DNA from: Nephrocerus scutellatus
Taxonomy: Eukaryota; Arthropoda; Insecta; Diptera; Pipunculidae
Direction of reading: 5' to 3'
Length of the DNA stretch: 64,000 nucleotides
NCBI GenBank assembly: GCA_947095585.1
Contig: OX352761.1
Location: 22,101,777 to 22,165,776 of the forward strand
Below, in pieces: positions 43,001 through 54,809 of this stretch. Every line of letters starts with the position of its first letter. Positions within the stretch are counted from its first letter, which is position 1. Position numbers and translations under genes: made by a program. The notes beneath the pieces were generated by a model. The model worked only from the letters and a program-made list of their open reading frames with translations, had not been told where the DNA came from and ran no database searches.

Positions 43001-43830
43001 AAAATACTACAATGTCCCACAGGTAGTAAGAATTTTTGGTCTTTCGTGAAAATGCCGTTTCCCAAGTTCCAGTTGTCAGTTCTAACGACAAGGCTAATCT
43101 GTTTGCTGCGCATTTTTCAGATATCTCCACGCTTCCAGATTGTGCAATGTTGCCGCTTGCACCTCCAAATATTAAACACTCTATGGGACAAATTTCCAAA
43201 ATTCGTACTCGTACTAGAGTTTTAAACTATCTCAACACTCACAAATTTGCGGAGTCAGATGGTATTTCCCTATTAGTACTGAAGAGGTGCTCTTCTTAGC
43301 TGGCATTACCGTTGCGTAAGCTTTTTCATCTATTCTATTCTTCTGGAGAAGTTGCCTTTATCCAGCCCATACCCAAAAAAGGCGAGCCGTCGGCTCCTTC
43401 TTGGTATTAACCCATAGCATTCTTTTTAAAGTCATGGAAACCCTGATCAATTTTCAGGTCATGGAATATCTTGAAATTAAGGAAGTTTCTAGTGACCGGC
43501 AGTATGGATTTTGCGGGAAACGTTCTACTGGAGATTTAATGGTATATCTCACCATACAGTAAAACCGGTCTAAAGACTAAAATACATAACATAAATGCTG
43601 GAGTTCACCAGGGCTCTGTTTTGTCCCCGACACTCTTTCTCATTTTTCTTAATGATGCCTCGTCTATTACTTTTAATCCATGATTTTCATATAAGTTTGA
43701 AGAACATCGCTCCACTTCTCATGTGAAACTCAAACAACACGTATGTTAAGCATGCATGCTGAACTGGACAGCATAATTAAATGGCGAAAAAACAAAATCG
43801 AGTAGAATTCAACGCTTCTAAAACCCAATT
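43000..43830 (+). pseudogene. CR1/Jockey-group RT fragment
   Basis: The frame reads KILQCPTGSKNFWSFVK, KANLFAAHFSDISTLPDC, then IRTRTRVLNYLNTHKFAESD, GISLLVLKRCSS and AFIQPIPKKGEPSAPS. A frameshifted RQYGFCGKRSTGDLMVYL follows. Motif A is lost in a deletion, after which NAGVHQGSVLSPTLFLIFLND appears. It ends in EFNASKTQ-like residues at an RTE fragment. It has multiple frame changes. Confidence 0.7.
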
Positions 43831-44455
43831 CAGGCAGTATATTGGCATCCATAGCCTACACGAGAACACTAATGACAATGGACAACGAGTCTTAGATGTT
43901 GGCAGCAAGCAATAATATGGTCATTTCGAGTACAAGGAGTACATGGAATCGCAACCAGATAGACATCGTGTTGATAGAACGCCGCCACAACCCGAACCTG
44001 ATGACGGTGCGAACGTACCGAGGTGCCAACGTCGACAAATGATAGGACTCGCTTAGCAAAAAGTATTCTGAACATTAGCCGCGTTCGAGAGAATAGTCTT
44101 ACGGAGAATTGTTGGCCCCGTTTGTGAGGAAGGACTATTCCGGAGACTCTATAATGATGAGATCTACAAGCGTTACGATGTCGAAGTCGTGAAGAGTATT
44201 AAGCTCCGTAGGCTCTGGAGGGCAGGACATCTAGCTCGGATGAGCGAAAATGATCTTACTCGGAAAGTCCTTTACGGTAGGATTTATAGAAATGACTGCG
44301 AGGCCAGCCAAGCCTACGCTGGAAGGATGGCCTAGACCAGGACGCCCAGAGCTTAGGGATGCAAAACTGGATGACATCGGCTCAAAATCGGGACCGGTGG
44401 AGAGATTTTTTGCGTGAGGCCAGGACCGGACACCGGTTGTAGAGCCAAATATAAT
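43831..44455 (+). pseudogene. RTE-clade fragment (copy 4) with 3' end
   Basis: An endonuclease scrap (HENTNDNGQRVLDVGS...) is joined to the C-terminal region LRRIVGPVCEEGLF, RRLYNDEIYKRYDVEVVKSI, RRLWRAGHLARMSENDLTRK and SLGMQNWMTSAQNRDRWRDF, with one or two frame changes. The entire RT is deleted. The 3' untranslated end GCCAAATATAATGATGAT is the best view of this family's tail in the window. Confidence 0.8.
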
Positions 44456-44727
44456 GATGATCCATTGATAAAAGCATTTGGACTCGCGTCGTTTTAGTTT
44501 CGTTTTCGATTCTTCGTGTTGCTTCTTTCAATGAGTCAGAGAGATTTCTGAGAAAATAAATTGAAACGGGCAACAAACGTTAGTTATTTGATATATTGTC
44601 AATCATATTACTTCAATTTTTGCATTTTATTTTTAATTTTAATAAAGGCATAGCCCACCTTATTGCCGTGACGCAAGTCATTCATGGAGTCCTCCCTCGG
44701 AAATAAGTCTCTGTAAAAAAAAAAATC
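44456..44727. other. No gene recognised; possible mariner flank
   Basis: AT-rich. Part may be internal or terminal sequence of the classical mariner fragment that follows, but no inverted repeat could be confirmed. Confidence 0.35.
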
Positions 44728-45048
44728 GCGGCATCCATCGGGCCGATACTTTTCTCACACTTATCTTATCATTTCTCTCTGCTCTGCCGCTGCTTCTTCG
44801 CGCACTTCAATTCAGCTATCGGAAGGAATAATGTCGTGGACTTTTTCAACGATTTCCTCGGTAACAACGTCTGCCGGGCGGCTTTATCGCATCCCCATCA
44901 AAAACAGATATACGACCAAGTTTAAATTCGTTGGACTCATATATCACAGTTGTCATAGATGGTGAAGCGTCCCCATAGACGGCATCAAACTTCGTTTTTA
45001 TTCCTTCGCATGTTTTTTCCATCCAAAAATAAAAAGCCAATTACGGAT
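44728..45048 (-). pseudogene. Classical mariner (MLE) transposase N-terminus
   Basis: The minus strand reads EGIKTKFDAVYGDASPSMTT, FNEF-like and GRISVFDGDA residues, then in the next frame PADVVTEEIVEKVHDIIPSD, and finally KVSARWMPR. This is the paired-like DNA-binding half of a DD34D-type mariner transposase, distinct from the family at 12.3 and 19.0 kb. At least two frame changes break it, and the catalytic half is absent. Confidence 0.7.
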
Positions 45049-45289
45049 CGATATTTCTCCTTTTCCATTTTATTGTGAAACACGAAACACGAGTGATACA
45101 ACTGGCTGCCAAATAAAAACTAATCTATTTAGTATGATGTCGTTTGACAGATGACAGTACACGACGGTAATGTCAACATCCCTCAACAACGCCACCTGTT
45201 TTCAAACACGGGTACTTATTGATCGCTCATCGTAATAGAATTATCGGACCATTCCTTTCTCCTTACATGTGGGAATTCACTTTTTTTTT
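45049..45289. other. Probable mariner 5' flank
   Basis: Upstream (minus sense) of the mariner fragment. It ends with ACGGGTACTTATTGATCGCT at 45209-45228, which looks like a mariner terminal repeat, but the partner end is missing. Confidence 0.35.
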
Positions 45290-46860
45290 CTCTCAATAAC
45301 CCTAGCCTAATTGGTTGATACTGCGACCTGAAAAGATCTATTGTATCATAGGGTGTAACTAATGTAAGAGACTAACTACCCTCCTAATGAAGTATAGTAT
45401 GTCCTTAGTGGTAGGATTATGCAAATCCGCCGACAAAAATAATGCCTTGTCTAAAATATGTCTTCTTAACCAGATCAAACCTGGACAGTCACAGAGAATG
45501 TGCCCGGATGTTTCGTCCTCCTACAAGCAGAACCTACATTCCGTGTTTAAGCCCAGATTAATTTTGTTAAGATGATAGCGCAAGCCACAGTGACCTGCGA
45601 GAAAACTCATTAGCTTTTCGATGCTCTCCTTGTGAAGATCAAGAATTTCCTGATAGCAAAAAGGCCTGATTAACCGTTTGGTCTGTCTAAGCCCAACCTA
45701 GTGGGCCAGACGAAGTTTCCTTTCCCATTTATTAATCAACACTGTGGGGGTAGCCCATCTAGTAGGGTTCCGGTCCTAATAACAGAGATTCTGAACCAGC
45801 CCTAACTAGTTCATCTGCATGTTTGTTAGAGCAAAAGCTCTAACACCCTGGTGACTAGGGAACCAACCAAGTTTTACCCTGTTGAGCCTCGCCAGGGATT
45901 GCAGTGCATCGTAGCAGCATTTAACTGACCCATAGTCCATTATACTGGACGATAGCGCTTTCAGTGCTGCCTGACTATTTGAAAAGATATAAATCGTAGC
46001 GCCTATAAGACCCTTACTCAGGTTTATCCAAGCCCAGACCTCAATGGCATAGAGTTCTGCTTGGATAACAGTGGGACTCTTACCCATTGGTATTGAGACT
46101 TTGGTGTTGGGTCCAAATACCCCAGCGCCAACTGCAGAATCCATCTTCGATCCGTCTGTGTACCAGACCAGAGCTGTATTGTCCAGTGCTGGAGCACAAT
46201 TATACCAAATTGCTTGGTCCAATATTTTTACCTCAAATAAAATACCGAAACTTTAGAAAACATAGTGAAAACATGTCTCTTTCAGGAATTGAGTCTAGAA
46301 TATTCAGGTGTCTCACGTAGGCACCTTATTCTAGTTTCAGCTCGATAGCGCATCTAGCGGCTATCTTTCTAATGAAGGAGTGAAAGCCCTGCAACAGCTT
46401 CTAATTTTGTCGTAAGGCAGGTGCGCATGGCACCCGTTATACCTTGACAGGCAATTTTGTGTAACTTCTGAAGCTTACTTACCGCTGTCCGTTCAAGAAC
46501 TTTCACGCCACCATATGATGGCTGCGTACGTGATAATTGGTCTCACCATCATGGTATTCAGGATTCAGACCCCAAGTTCTGCCTATAGAGGCGTCTACAG
46601 GCCCACAGGGCCATAGTGGCACGTTCAATGGCGGACTTCATATGAGAATTTCAGTTTAGTCAGTTTAGTATACTGGAATACTCTAATATAGTGCCGTTTA
46701 AGATAATAGGTCCCATATCGGACAATCTACGTTTCGTGAAAGGCACTAGAACGAGTTCGCAAGAATTCAGAGAGCCTCTCGGCTGCTGCGTAGAGTTTGT
46801 AGTACTTTTTGCTGGGCATTGGAGTCTTGAAACAATTGTCCGGAATGTTATAGTTTGACT
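45290..46860 (-). pseudogene. LOA-5 element, 3' half with RNase H
   Basis: On the minus strand, the post-RT region (IKSAIERATMALWACRRLYR at about 46630) is followed by FHSFIRKIAARCAIELKLE (46380). RNase H has VWYTDGSKMDSAVGAGVFG, QAELYAIEVWAWINLSK and SNSQAALKAL (46222-45930), with GWFPSHQGV near 45850. The C-terminus has LMSFLAGHCGLRYHLNKINL and a zinc knuckle, CRFC then SGHILCDC (45560-45490), ending ILYFIRRVVSLL. The first part is frame-broken, but the RNase H is open for 138 codons. The RT is missing or decayed upstream. Confidence 0.8.
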
Positions 46861-48924
46861 CCTAGTTTGTTGGCTTTAATCAACCGTACGCTATCGGCTA
46901 CTTCCAAAAAAAACGTTTGTTCTTTCTCTTCAATATTCGATCAGATATCGAAATAAGCCAGTTAATTGCTTCAGAGATAAAAAAACAATTAATTAATTGA
47001 TTAAATTAACTAAAGAAAAGTTAAATTATTTAAAAAAAAAAGTCCTACTTATCCGCAAATTGATTAATTGCCAATTACAGCTGGTTCTTACAAAATTTCC
47101 AACTTTGTCTGTGTGTGCCTACTTTTAACTCAGAAGGCCGATTCGCCGGCGTTTAGCTGAACGCCATTAAATTGACCGCACATTATTCAAAAGGAATTAT
47201 CCAACCAATTTGGAAGCATTTACGTACCTACTGACCATAAATCGTGCTCATTGTCGCGCTTAACTCAATTAGGAATATATAGCGAGGCATCGCCGACGGC
47301 GACATAGCACAGCATGACGCCAGCGATACAGTTCAAAGACATAACCACAATTTCTTAAACGTCATCCTTATCAACGACATATTGTAACCTTACGCCGTAG
47401 TATCTAGGTGGTGGGGGGGGGGGCCGCAGACACAGCAGGTGCTTTGCGACATTTCCGCTATATACAAGCCGAACGTATGTGGCACCAAGATGCTGCAGAA
47501 ATTCCATCTCGTCGCGGACAGCGTCATATCCACTCTCCGTATTGAGTTGACCTGAGTGCAAATGGATTTAGTGCCGTCATAAATTTTCAGTCAAAACTCT
47601 TACTCTTCCTTGTGTAGAGTTGGCACGGATTGATGTGTGAAATAAGAGCAGGCCTGGCCTACACTACCCCAGGCTACAGTCCATTAGTTTAACGTCAAAA
47701 ATGTCCAACAGAAATCCTTAAAAGCAGGCATAAACGCTTTTAGCATAAATCCTTACGAGACGAGAAAGCGATTGGAGCAAACAACGATGCAACGATGCCA
47801 TGATCTGCACCCGGCAGTTGACCTCGTTGATTGCCAATAAACGCCGGTGGTTTCCACCATCAATTGAAGCGCCTGTCGGACAGTTGGGATTTTATTTGTC
47901 CATTTGCTCGTTCGGTTTAGTGCACTAAAAGCTGAGTCGAATTACTCACTTTATTTCCGCACATCGACGTCCAACAGCACATCATAGAGCGCTTCACATC
48001 GGATCGATGGACGATGTGGAATATGGCATCAACTTAACGGATTTGGATGGGGACACCAGAAAAATATCTTCGTTTAGTTTTATTACGATCTGAATCTGAA
48101 TCGCATAATTAAAGTCATAAAAAAATATATGCATCGTGTCAAAGCGATTCACACCGCAGTTTTAGAGCACTTGATGTCAAACAATTATCCTTGGTTGCTC
48201 TAACTATTACAGCATCACTTGCGACCTGCTGATGGATGCGTAGAATACCCTGACATGGTTTAATCGCTCGATCTAACAAACAAGTCAGGCACTCGACTAA
48301 CTACACTAGTAGTAGTAGTAGTAAAGTGTTTACGACAATTTCATGCATTCCAGCAGTTAAAGTTGTTGACTGGTGGACGTGACAGAAGAACTAACCGCGG
48401 CAATTGCTTTGGACGGCAAATGAGAAAGAACACGTTGATAATTTTAACGTTTCTTCAGCGGCAGAGTACAACTCGTCATCGTTGTCAGTCTGTTAAGCTC
48501 TTAATTGGAGGCAATAACAATGCAGTAGGCAGTTATTAAAAGGGACGTTCTTAAAATAAAAACGCTAAAACAGACACACCGGACTAACAGCAAGGAAGTA
48601 CATATATACGTTTTACTGTGATAGTCCTGCAAGGCTGCAAGCAACATAAAAATTATTGAACTGAGTTAACAGCAAAAGCTCTAACTGCAGGGATATAATA
48701 ATTTGCAGTAAAATCTTTTACTGCGCGAGCCATAAAGAAGACTACAGTAGATAATGTCGGTATGACCAACACCCTTACCTTATACTCGTATATGCAATAT
48801 CAGTGACAACAACAAGGCCTGTGATAGTTTCCAGCGAAATAGATAGAAAAAAATATATTTTGTCATTTTAAGACAAAGACGGTAAGAATCTTTTGTGTTA
48901 CTATACCAGATTAGTTTAGGTTAG
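46861..48924. other. No gene recognised
   Basis: Two kilobases without an identifiable element, containing a poly-G run near 47412-47423 and an (AGT)n repeat at 48306-48322. The base composition is more mixed than in the decayed TE stretches. Possibly host intronic or intergenic DNA. Confidence 0.5.
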
Positions 48925-50935
48925 GTTGAAGTGGCCACGCCTACTCGTTGAACCAGTTGGAGCTTCGTATGAAGCGCAATATACTATTAATGTCAATTTG
49001 GTTTAGATCGTTGAGATCAGTGAAAAAGAACGCTCCCAGATGGAGCTTCCACCTATTCGAGAGGGCTGGGCACGTACAAAGTAGTTGTAGAGTGGTTTCA
49101 TCCTCCTCCTCATCCATGCAGCTTCAGCAGAAAGAGATCAAACACTTGGAGCGCTTCGGATCCAGATTGAGCCAGATCTGCTTTGTTGCTATGCAAGTTG
49201 TACCGCTAGACCATCTAAAATTAGTTTTTAGTATAGCATCCCGTTTAAACATGAGTTTGCACGTAGCGATCGACATGCCTAGTGAAACATATTCAGGCAA
49301 TAGGGGTAGTGTTGTTCCATGTTTGGCGAGTTCACCGGCCATACAGTTACCAGGAATGTCTCTATGCCCCGGCACACAGCACAGGTGAATGTTGAACTGC
49401 TCCGCCATCTCCTCAAGAGACGATCGGCCAGTATTGAATTGGTGGAGACAGATTCCATGGACTTTAGCGCAGCCTGGCTATCCGAGAAAATGTGGACATC
49501 CTTAACAGATATGACAATTACTCTTCAGCCAAGACAAGACTTCCTTAATAGCCATGATTTCCACCTGGAAAACACTACAGTGATCAGGAAGACGGAACGA
49601 GAGACTTACACCAACCAACCCCTTCATCAGTTTTCGACCCGTCTGTGTAGAAATTAATTCCTTCATTTTCCGAGTAGATACCTTCCTCCCAAGAAGACCT
49701 TGAGGGGATGGTAACCTGGAAGTTTTTGTTGAAGTGGAGCTGCGGAATGGTATATTCTAAGTTGATAATTGGAGTCCTGATTGAATTTAGGATAGAAGAG
49801 TGGCCGAAATCATTCACGGTCCACTGAGAGATTGCTCTGAGGTGAGTAGCCGCGCTTGCAGCCAGTTGTCTGCCGAAGATGTCGAGTGGAGCAAGGTTGA
49901 GCAGAATGTCCAGTGCAGCAGAGGGAGTTGTACGAAGCGGTCCGCTCACACAAAGACAAGCTGATATTTGGACTCTGCTTAGTTTGTCGCGATTGATAGC
50001 TTTATCTAATGCAGTCCACCAGACAACCACACCGTATAGCAGAATAGGGGTGACTACTGCTGTGTACAGCCAATGAGTATTATGCGATTGGAGACCCCAT
50101 TTACTTCCTATGGAAAAGCCACAGTGGCTTTTCGGACTCTTTCTTGTATGTTGGGTTTCCAGCTCAGTTTCCTATCCAGAATAAGACCAAGATATTTGGC
50201 CTTATCGGAGAATGTCAAGCTTGTGCCCTTGATGGACGGAGGGTTGGTAAGTGGGATTTTGTACTTCCTCGTAAAGAGGACAAGTTCGGTTTTTTTTGGG
50301 GCTTACCTCTAGACCGCAATGATCTGCCCAGCTTATTAGCTTATTTAGAGCATTCTGCAGAAGTTATTTCAAGGTGTGTGGGTGCTTTCCTGAGACGGTT
50401 ATGGTAACGTCGTCCGCATAGGCGATCACTCCGCATATCTCGTCCCTCAGGAGAACCAGGAGCCAGGTTCCAAAGAAGTTGGGACAGGATCCCTCCTTGC
50501 GGGGTGCCTCTGCTGAAAAATCTTTTGGCAGACAACAAACTAAGTTTTGAATTTATGATCCTACTTGTGAGTAGAAAATCAATCAGTTCACCCCCAGAGC
50601 ATCCGTGATCGCATATGTTTTGACGTTGTTAAAACCGCCTTCTATGTCCAGGAAAACCACCATTGAGTACTCCTTATGATGAGAAACGTTCAATGGAACG
50701 TACTAGCGTATGCAGAGCTGTTTCTACAGATTTGCCCTTGCTGTACGCGTGTTGATCGACGGACAGAAGTCTTTTGTCCATACTAGTACGAAGGTGGATT
50801 TCGATCAGTCTTTCTAATGTTTTTAAAAGGAATGACGAAAGGCTACTGGGTCTAAGGTCTTTTGGACTGACGTGGGAACATTTACCAGCTTTTGGAATGA
50901 AGACCACTTTCACTTCTCTGAACATATTACCAAAT
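48925..50935 (-). pseudogene. LOA-6 non-LTR retrotransposon
   Basis: On the minus strand, RT begins KVVFIPKAGK and SPKDLRPSSLSSFLLKTLER (50925-50790). Motif A is VVFLDIEGGFNNVKTYAITD (about 50655) and motif B RGTPQGGILSQLLW (50500). Motif C is intact as IAYADDVTITV (about 50400-50430). ILLYGVVVWWTALDKAINRD is at 50030. RNase H has INFYTDGSKTDEGVGW (49660) and CCVPGHRDIPGNCMAGELAK (49380). The C-terminus DETTLQLLCTCPALSNRWKL ends FIRSSNWFNE near 48935. Frameshifts fall between these blocks, and there is no endonuclease. It differs in sequence from LOA-3, -4 and -5. Confidence 0.8.
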
Positions 50936-51044
50936 TATTTTGGGTAGGCAATTTACTGGTTTGTTATTAAATCATAGGCTATGGCAACTTTTTTTCGAAC
51001 GATTTGCTAGAAAATTTGACAAAACGTCCGTCAGATAATCCATG

Positions 51045-51122
51045 GTGCAAAACAATTATGATTTCGCTTGACGAGCGTTTCGAAATATTGAAAACTTATT
51101 TTCAATGGCAGTGTTGTGTAAG
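51045..51122 (+). pseudogene. Mariner-3 transposase, N-terminal part
   Basis: The frame ISLDERFEILKTYFQWQCCV is the first helix of a DUF4817-type transposase head. It is interrupted at 51123 by an RTE-B element and continues at 53701 in the same frame. The last 13 bp (51110-51122) are the left target duplication. Confidence 0.85.
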
Positions 51123-53687
51123 GGGATCTGCATTGCGATTGATCGGCAAACAACTGACTGCTCAAAACTTGGTTTTAGCCAGTAGCGCAACAATCAAGTT
51201 CGTGATGTAGTGCTTGCTTCACCCCCTAGTGGTAGTTCCCGGGCAACTATGTGTATAAATCCTTATATATGTAGGCTACAATTGCAAGTGTGAACGGTCC
51301 AGCGTTTCTAGTCTAGGTAACGTGGGTTAGCACCCTACTACGCTACTGAAACCGACACAACACCTCAGATAAGTAATGATCGAATAATGACGACATTTGA
51401 CTATTGTACCCGGACTAAGATTGATTTCTGGAATGTGAGGACGCTCCTTGGAGCTCAGGGAGTGAAGTACCTCAAAATGCCAGATTTCTTCAACTGGAAC
51501 GTGAGTTTTTTCGATATAATTTTTGGACATACTGGGAGTGAGTAAAGTAAGTTGGTTCGACGCGGGTGAGTACCAATCCACAACGTGTAACGCTGTTCTA
51601 CTCTACTCCGGCAAACCCTCGGGCAGTCCCCGTGAATCTGGAATGGGTCTGCTGCTAACGCAAACAGCACGTAGAGACCTAATTTCCTGGCACGCAAATG
51701 GTAATAGGATCTTATCGGCCAGATTTCAGACTAGCGGCGCGTCATGAGCATACAGTGTTACGCCCCAATGAATCCCTCGACTGAGGATGAAAAGGACAAC
51801 TTACGCAATCAGCTAAGCGCTGTATTCAATGCAACGCCAAACGGAGATATCGTCATCGTGATGGGGGACTTGAATGCCAAGGTAGGCAGCGATAATGAAG
51901 AACTCAAACATGTGATTGGGAAGCACGGCCTCGGCGAACGAAATGACAATGGTGAAAGATTTGTTGATCTCTGCAAAACCAACCACCTAACAGCCCATGT
52001 TTGAGCAGACCTGCCACAAAGACAGCTGGGTATCATCATCCAACCAAATCGACCATGTGGCGATCAGCCGAACTTTTAGGAGCTGTCTTTTAGACGTCCG
52101 AAACAGTCGAGGAGTGGACATGGGTAGGGTACGAGATCATCACCTTATGGTAGCTACTGTCCAGTTACGTACTGCATCAGTTCAAAGAATCTGTAATATC
52201 AGCCGAATGCCTAGGTATAACATATAGACCGGCTAAAGATCCCCTCCGTACGCCAACAATTAAGGGATCATTTATAGCAAGAAATGGAAGCAATCGGCAG
52301 CTCAAAGCCGACAACCATCCAACGTTGGAAGGCTGTGAAAAATGTTTTAACATCTGGAGCGGAAAGTATTGTTGGTAGAAGCCATGCTAGGCACAGCACG
52401 TGGCCTATCGAAGATACCTGGAGGCGGATTGAAAAACTACTTAAAGCTCGTATTGTAGATACCCCAGCAGCAGCGAGGATCGAGCTACAGTCCCTGTATC
52501 GAAGTGCAGAGTAGTGTAAGACGTGACAAACGTAATTATATTAACAACCTGGCCTCAGAAGCAAAGGAAGCAGCGAGCAGGTGCGATAGCAGAACCGTTT
52601 ACAGAATCACCAAAGAGCTGACAGGTGGTCACCGCTCTAGCCAACATCCGGTGAAAGGCCTAGATGGTGCCGTACCCATTCCAGTTGAGGATCAGTTCAA
52701 GCGATGGAAGGAGCATTTCTCTACGATCCTTAACTGTGTATTCGCCAACGAAATGCACCCAAATCAAACGAATCTGCCGGAAGTAACAATTTCCCAAAAT
52801 CGCACCCCAACTCCCAGTTAAGATGATATCGCTACCGCGATCAATGCACTAAAGAACAGCAAGTCGGTAGGACTAGATGGTATACCCGCAGAGCTTCTAC
52901 GTGCCGCTCCAACGACATCAGCAGAGCTTTTATACCCTCTTGTAGAGAGAGCTTGGGACGCAGAAAGTTTCCCCGACAAGTGGAAGAAGGGAACGATTGT
53001 CAAACTCTATAAAAAAGGTAGTCTTATGGAGTGCAAAAACTGGAGAGGCATTTGCGTTCTTCATGCAGTTGCAAAGGTATTAGCCAAAGTAGTACATGAC
53101 CGAATTAAGGAACATCTGGAAGATACACTCGATGCCGAACAAGCCGGTTTCCGCACTAGATTTTCCTGTGTAGACCACATCAACAACCTACGGATTATTA
53201 TTGAACAGTGCGTTGAATTCCGGTCAACACTGCACCTGCTGTTCATCGATTTTGATAAGGCGTTTGAGAGTGTCAACAGACAGTTTATCTGGCTCGCCTT
53301 GCGCAGGAGAGGTATACCCGATAAACTAATAGCTATTATTAAAGCAACCTATGATGTCTCTCAATCATGTGCTGCATAGAGGCAAGCTGTAAGAGGGATT
53401 CGAGATCCTAAGTGGGGTACGACAAGGTTGCATTCTATCGCCGATACATTTTTTTGTTGTTGATTAGCGATGTGCTTCGCGCGCAGCTTTATTTACTTGA
53501 AATGGTGTTTGGAATGATGTGCATGATATGGCCAAGCAATGAGATCAGCTTAAACACCAAGCTGCGACTATTCCGTTCAAATGTTGAATCTGTGCTGTTG
53601 TATGGGTGCAGCACTTGGAAGGTGACCGCTATCACAAAAAGATGCCCTAGGACCCACAAGGGGTTATAGGACTTAAGTAAGTAAGTA
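51123..53687 (+). mobile_element. RTE-B family retrotransposon, copy 2, inserted in mariner-3
   Basis: A 2,565-bp insertion bounded by the 13-bp direct repeat AGTGTTGTGTAAG (51110-51122, 53688-53700). It has a 5' untranslated start and a (TAAG)n tail. Endonuclease: DFWNVRTLLGAQGV (51420), MSIQCYAPMNPSTEDEKDN (51744), GDIVIVMGDLNAKVGSDNEE (51844), NQIDHVAISRTFRSCLLDV. Connector: SSVRRDKRNYINNLAS (52507). RT: SVGLDGIPAELLRAA (52864), NWRGICVLHAVAKVLAK, EQAGFRTRFSCVDHINNLRI and motif A LHLLFIDFDKAFESVNR (53240). A deletion removes motif C, and the tail ISLNTKLRLFRSNVESVLLY (53548) follows. Stops and frameshifts make it inactive. Confidence 0.88.
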
Positions 53688-54010
53688 AGTGTTGTGTAAG
53701 CGAAACCGTGCGAATTTTTAAAAGAAATATGGTTCGTGAAAGAGCGCCAAGCGGAACCGCTGTGGTGAAATTTGTGCAGAAAGTTCATGATAAAGGCTTT
53801 TTATTGGATAACAAAAGTGGTCCCTGAGCTCAGACAGGTCGCATGTCCGAGAATATTGCGGCTATGGCACATGGTCGAAGACAATCGCAGCAATTGGCCA
53901 TTGGTCGCACCAGCCTGAGCAGAATACTGGACCTTAGGAGTTGAATAAAAATGACCATCCCCCTCGATATCAGTTCTCTGCATGAGAACTATCAAGCTCC
54001 AGCTTGATAA
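53688..54010 (+). pseudogene. Mariner-3 transposase, continued
   Basis: The frame continues ETVRIFKRNMVRERAPSGTA, VVKFVQKVHDKGFLLDNKSG, a TGA, then RMSENIAAMAHGRRQSQQLA and IGRTSLSRILDL. After a frame change comes KNDHPPRYQFSA. This is the rest of the two-HTH DNA-binding part. The catalytic core is missing: the sequence after about 54010 has no DDE motif. Confidence 0.85.
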
Positions 54011-54179
54011 TAATGACGTCGATTTAGTCGCCAAGGTAGGTACGTAGGTAGCGACATGAACGAAATTGTTTTTCATTATTAAATCGGAGATTCCAACCTT
54101 CACAATAAGAAAATTTCCAAAAAAATATTGATCTATACTGATTCTATAGCGTTTTTGAAAACAAACTTTTCGTCTTTCT
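54011..54179. other. No gene recognised
   Basis: AT-rich. It probably includes the decayed 3' end of mariner-3, not separable by eye. Confidence 0.3.
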
Positions 54180-54805
54180 CATCCTTTTTCAATCAATTTC
54201 AGGCTGAAGTTTTGTGAGCACCTCAGAGACTCGCGTCATTTCTGTAATCCCACTTGTGACACGTGTCGAGAGTCGCGCTGGGTTAACTGTGAAATAGGCC
54301 CCACTTTTTTTCCAACCACCTTCCATAATCTTTAAAATACGCCCCCAACCGCGTCAACTATTTCGGTGTCCTTTTTTATACAACTTTTTCACGACCTAGA
54401 GAGCTAAAATTTTGTGAGAAGCTCAGTGTCATGAACTATTTCTAAGATCTCGCGTATGCCTTGTGACAAGAGTCGCGTGTGGCGCGTGTAATACGTGAAA
54501 AATTGTGTTAACTGTGAAATAGGACCCATGTAATACGTGGAAAATTGTGTTAACTGTGAAATAGGACCCACCTTTTTACCACCTACCGTCAAGGGTCATT
54601 GCATGTGACTCGTGTCGAGAATCGTTTGCTTGGTAAATTGGGTAAACTGTGAAATAGGCGCTAGCTAGCTGAAGTTTTGTAAGCTGATCAGTGTCATGTG
54701 CCATTTCTATAATCCCGCTTGTGACTTGCGATGATAGTCGCGTGTGGCGCGCGTGTTGGGCGTGCAAAGTGGAGTTAATATTTAAAATAGGCTACCCGGC
54801 GTATG
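54180..54805. repeat. Degenerate satellite with CGCGTGTGGCGCG motifs
   Basis: Blocks GTGTTAACTGTGAAATAGG and GTCGCGTGTGGCGCGTGTAA or variants recur through the interval. One stretch at about 54497-54580 is a clear 42-bp tandem pair (TGTAATACGTG...). Longer units of roughly 150-250 bp contain GAAGTTTTGTGAGC. It is related, in reverse orientation, to 31900-32460. Confidence 0.7.
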
Positions 54806-54809
54806 GTGG

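Noticed and set aside
47355..47561. Minus-strand frame with a proline run
   Set aside because: The proline run is just the translation of a poly-G tract, and nothing else supports coding.
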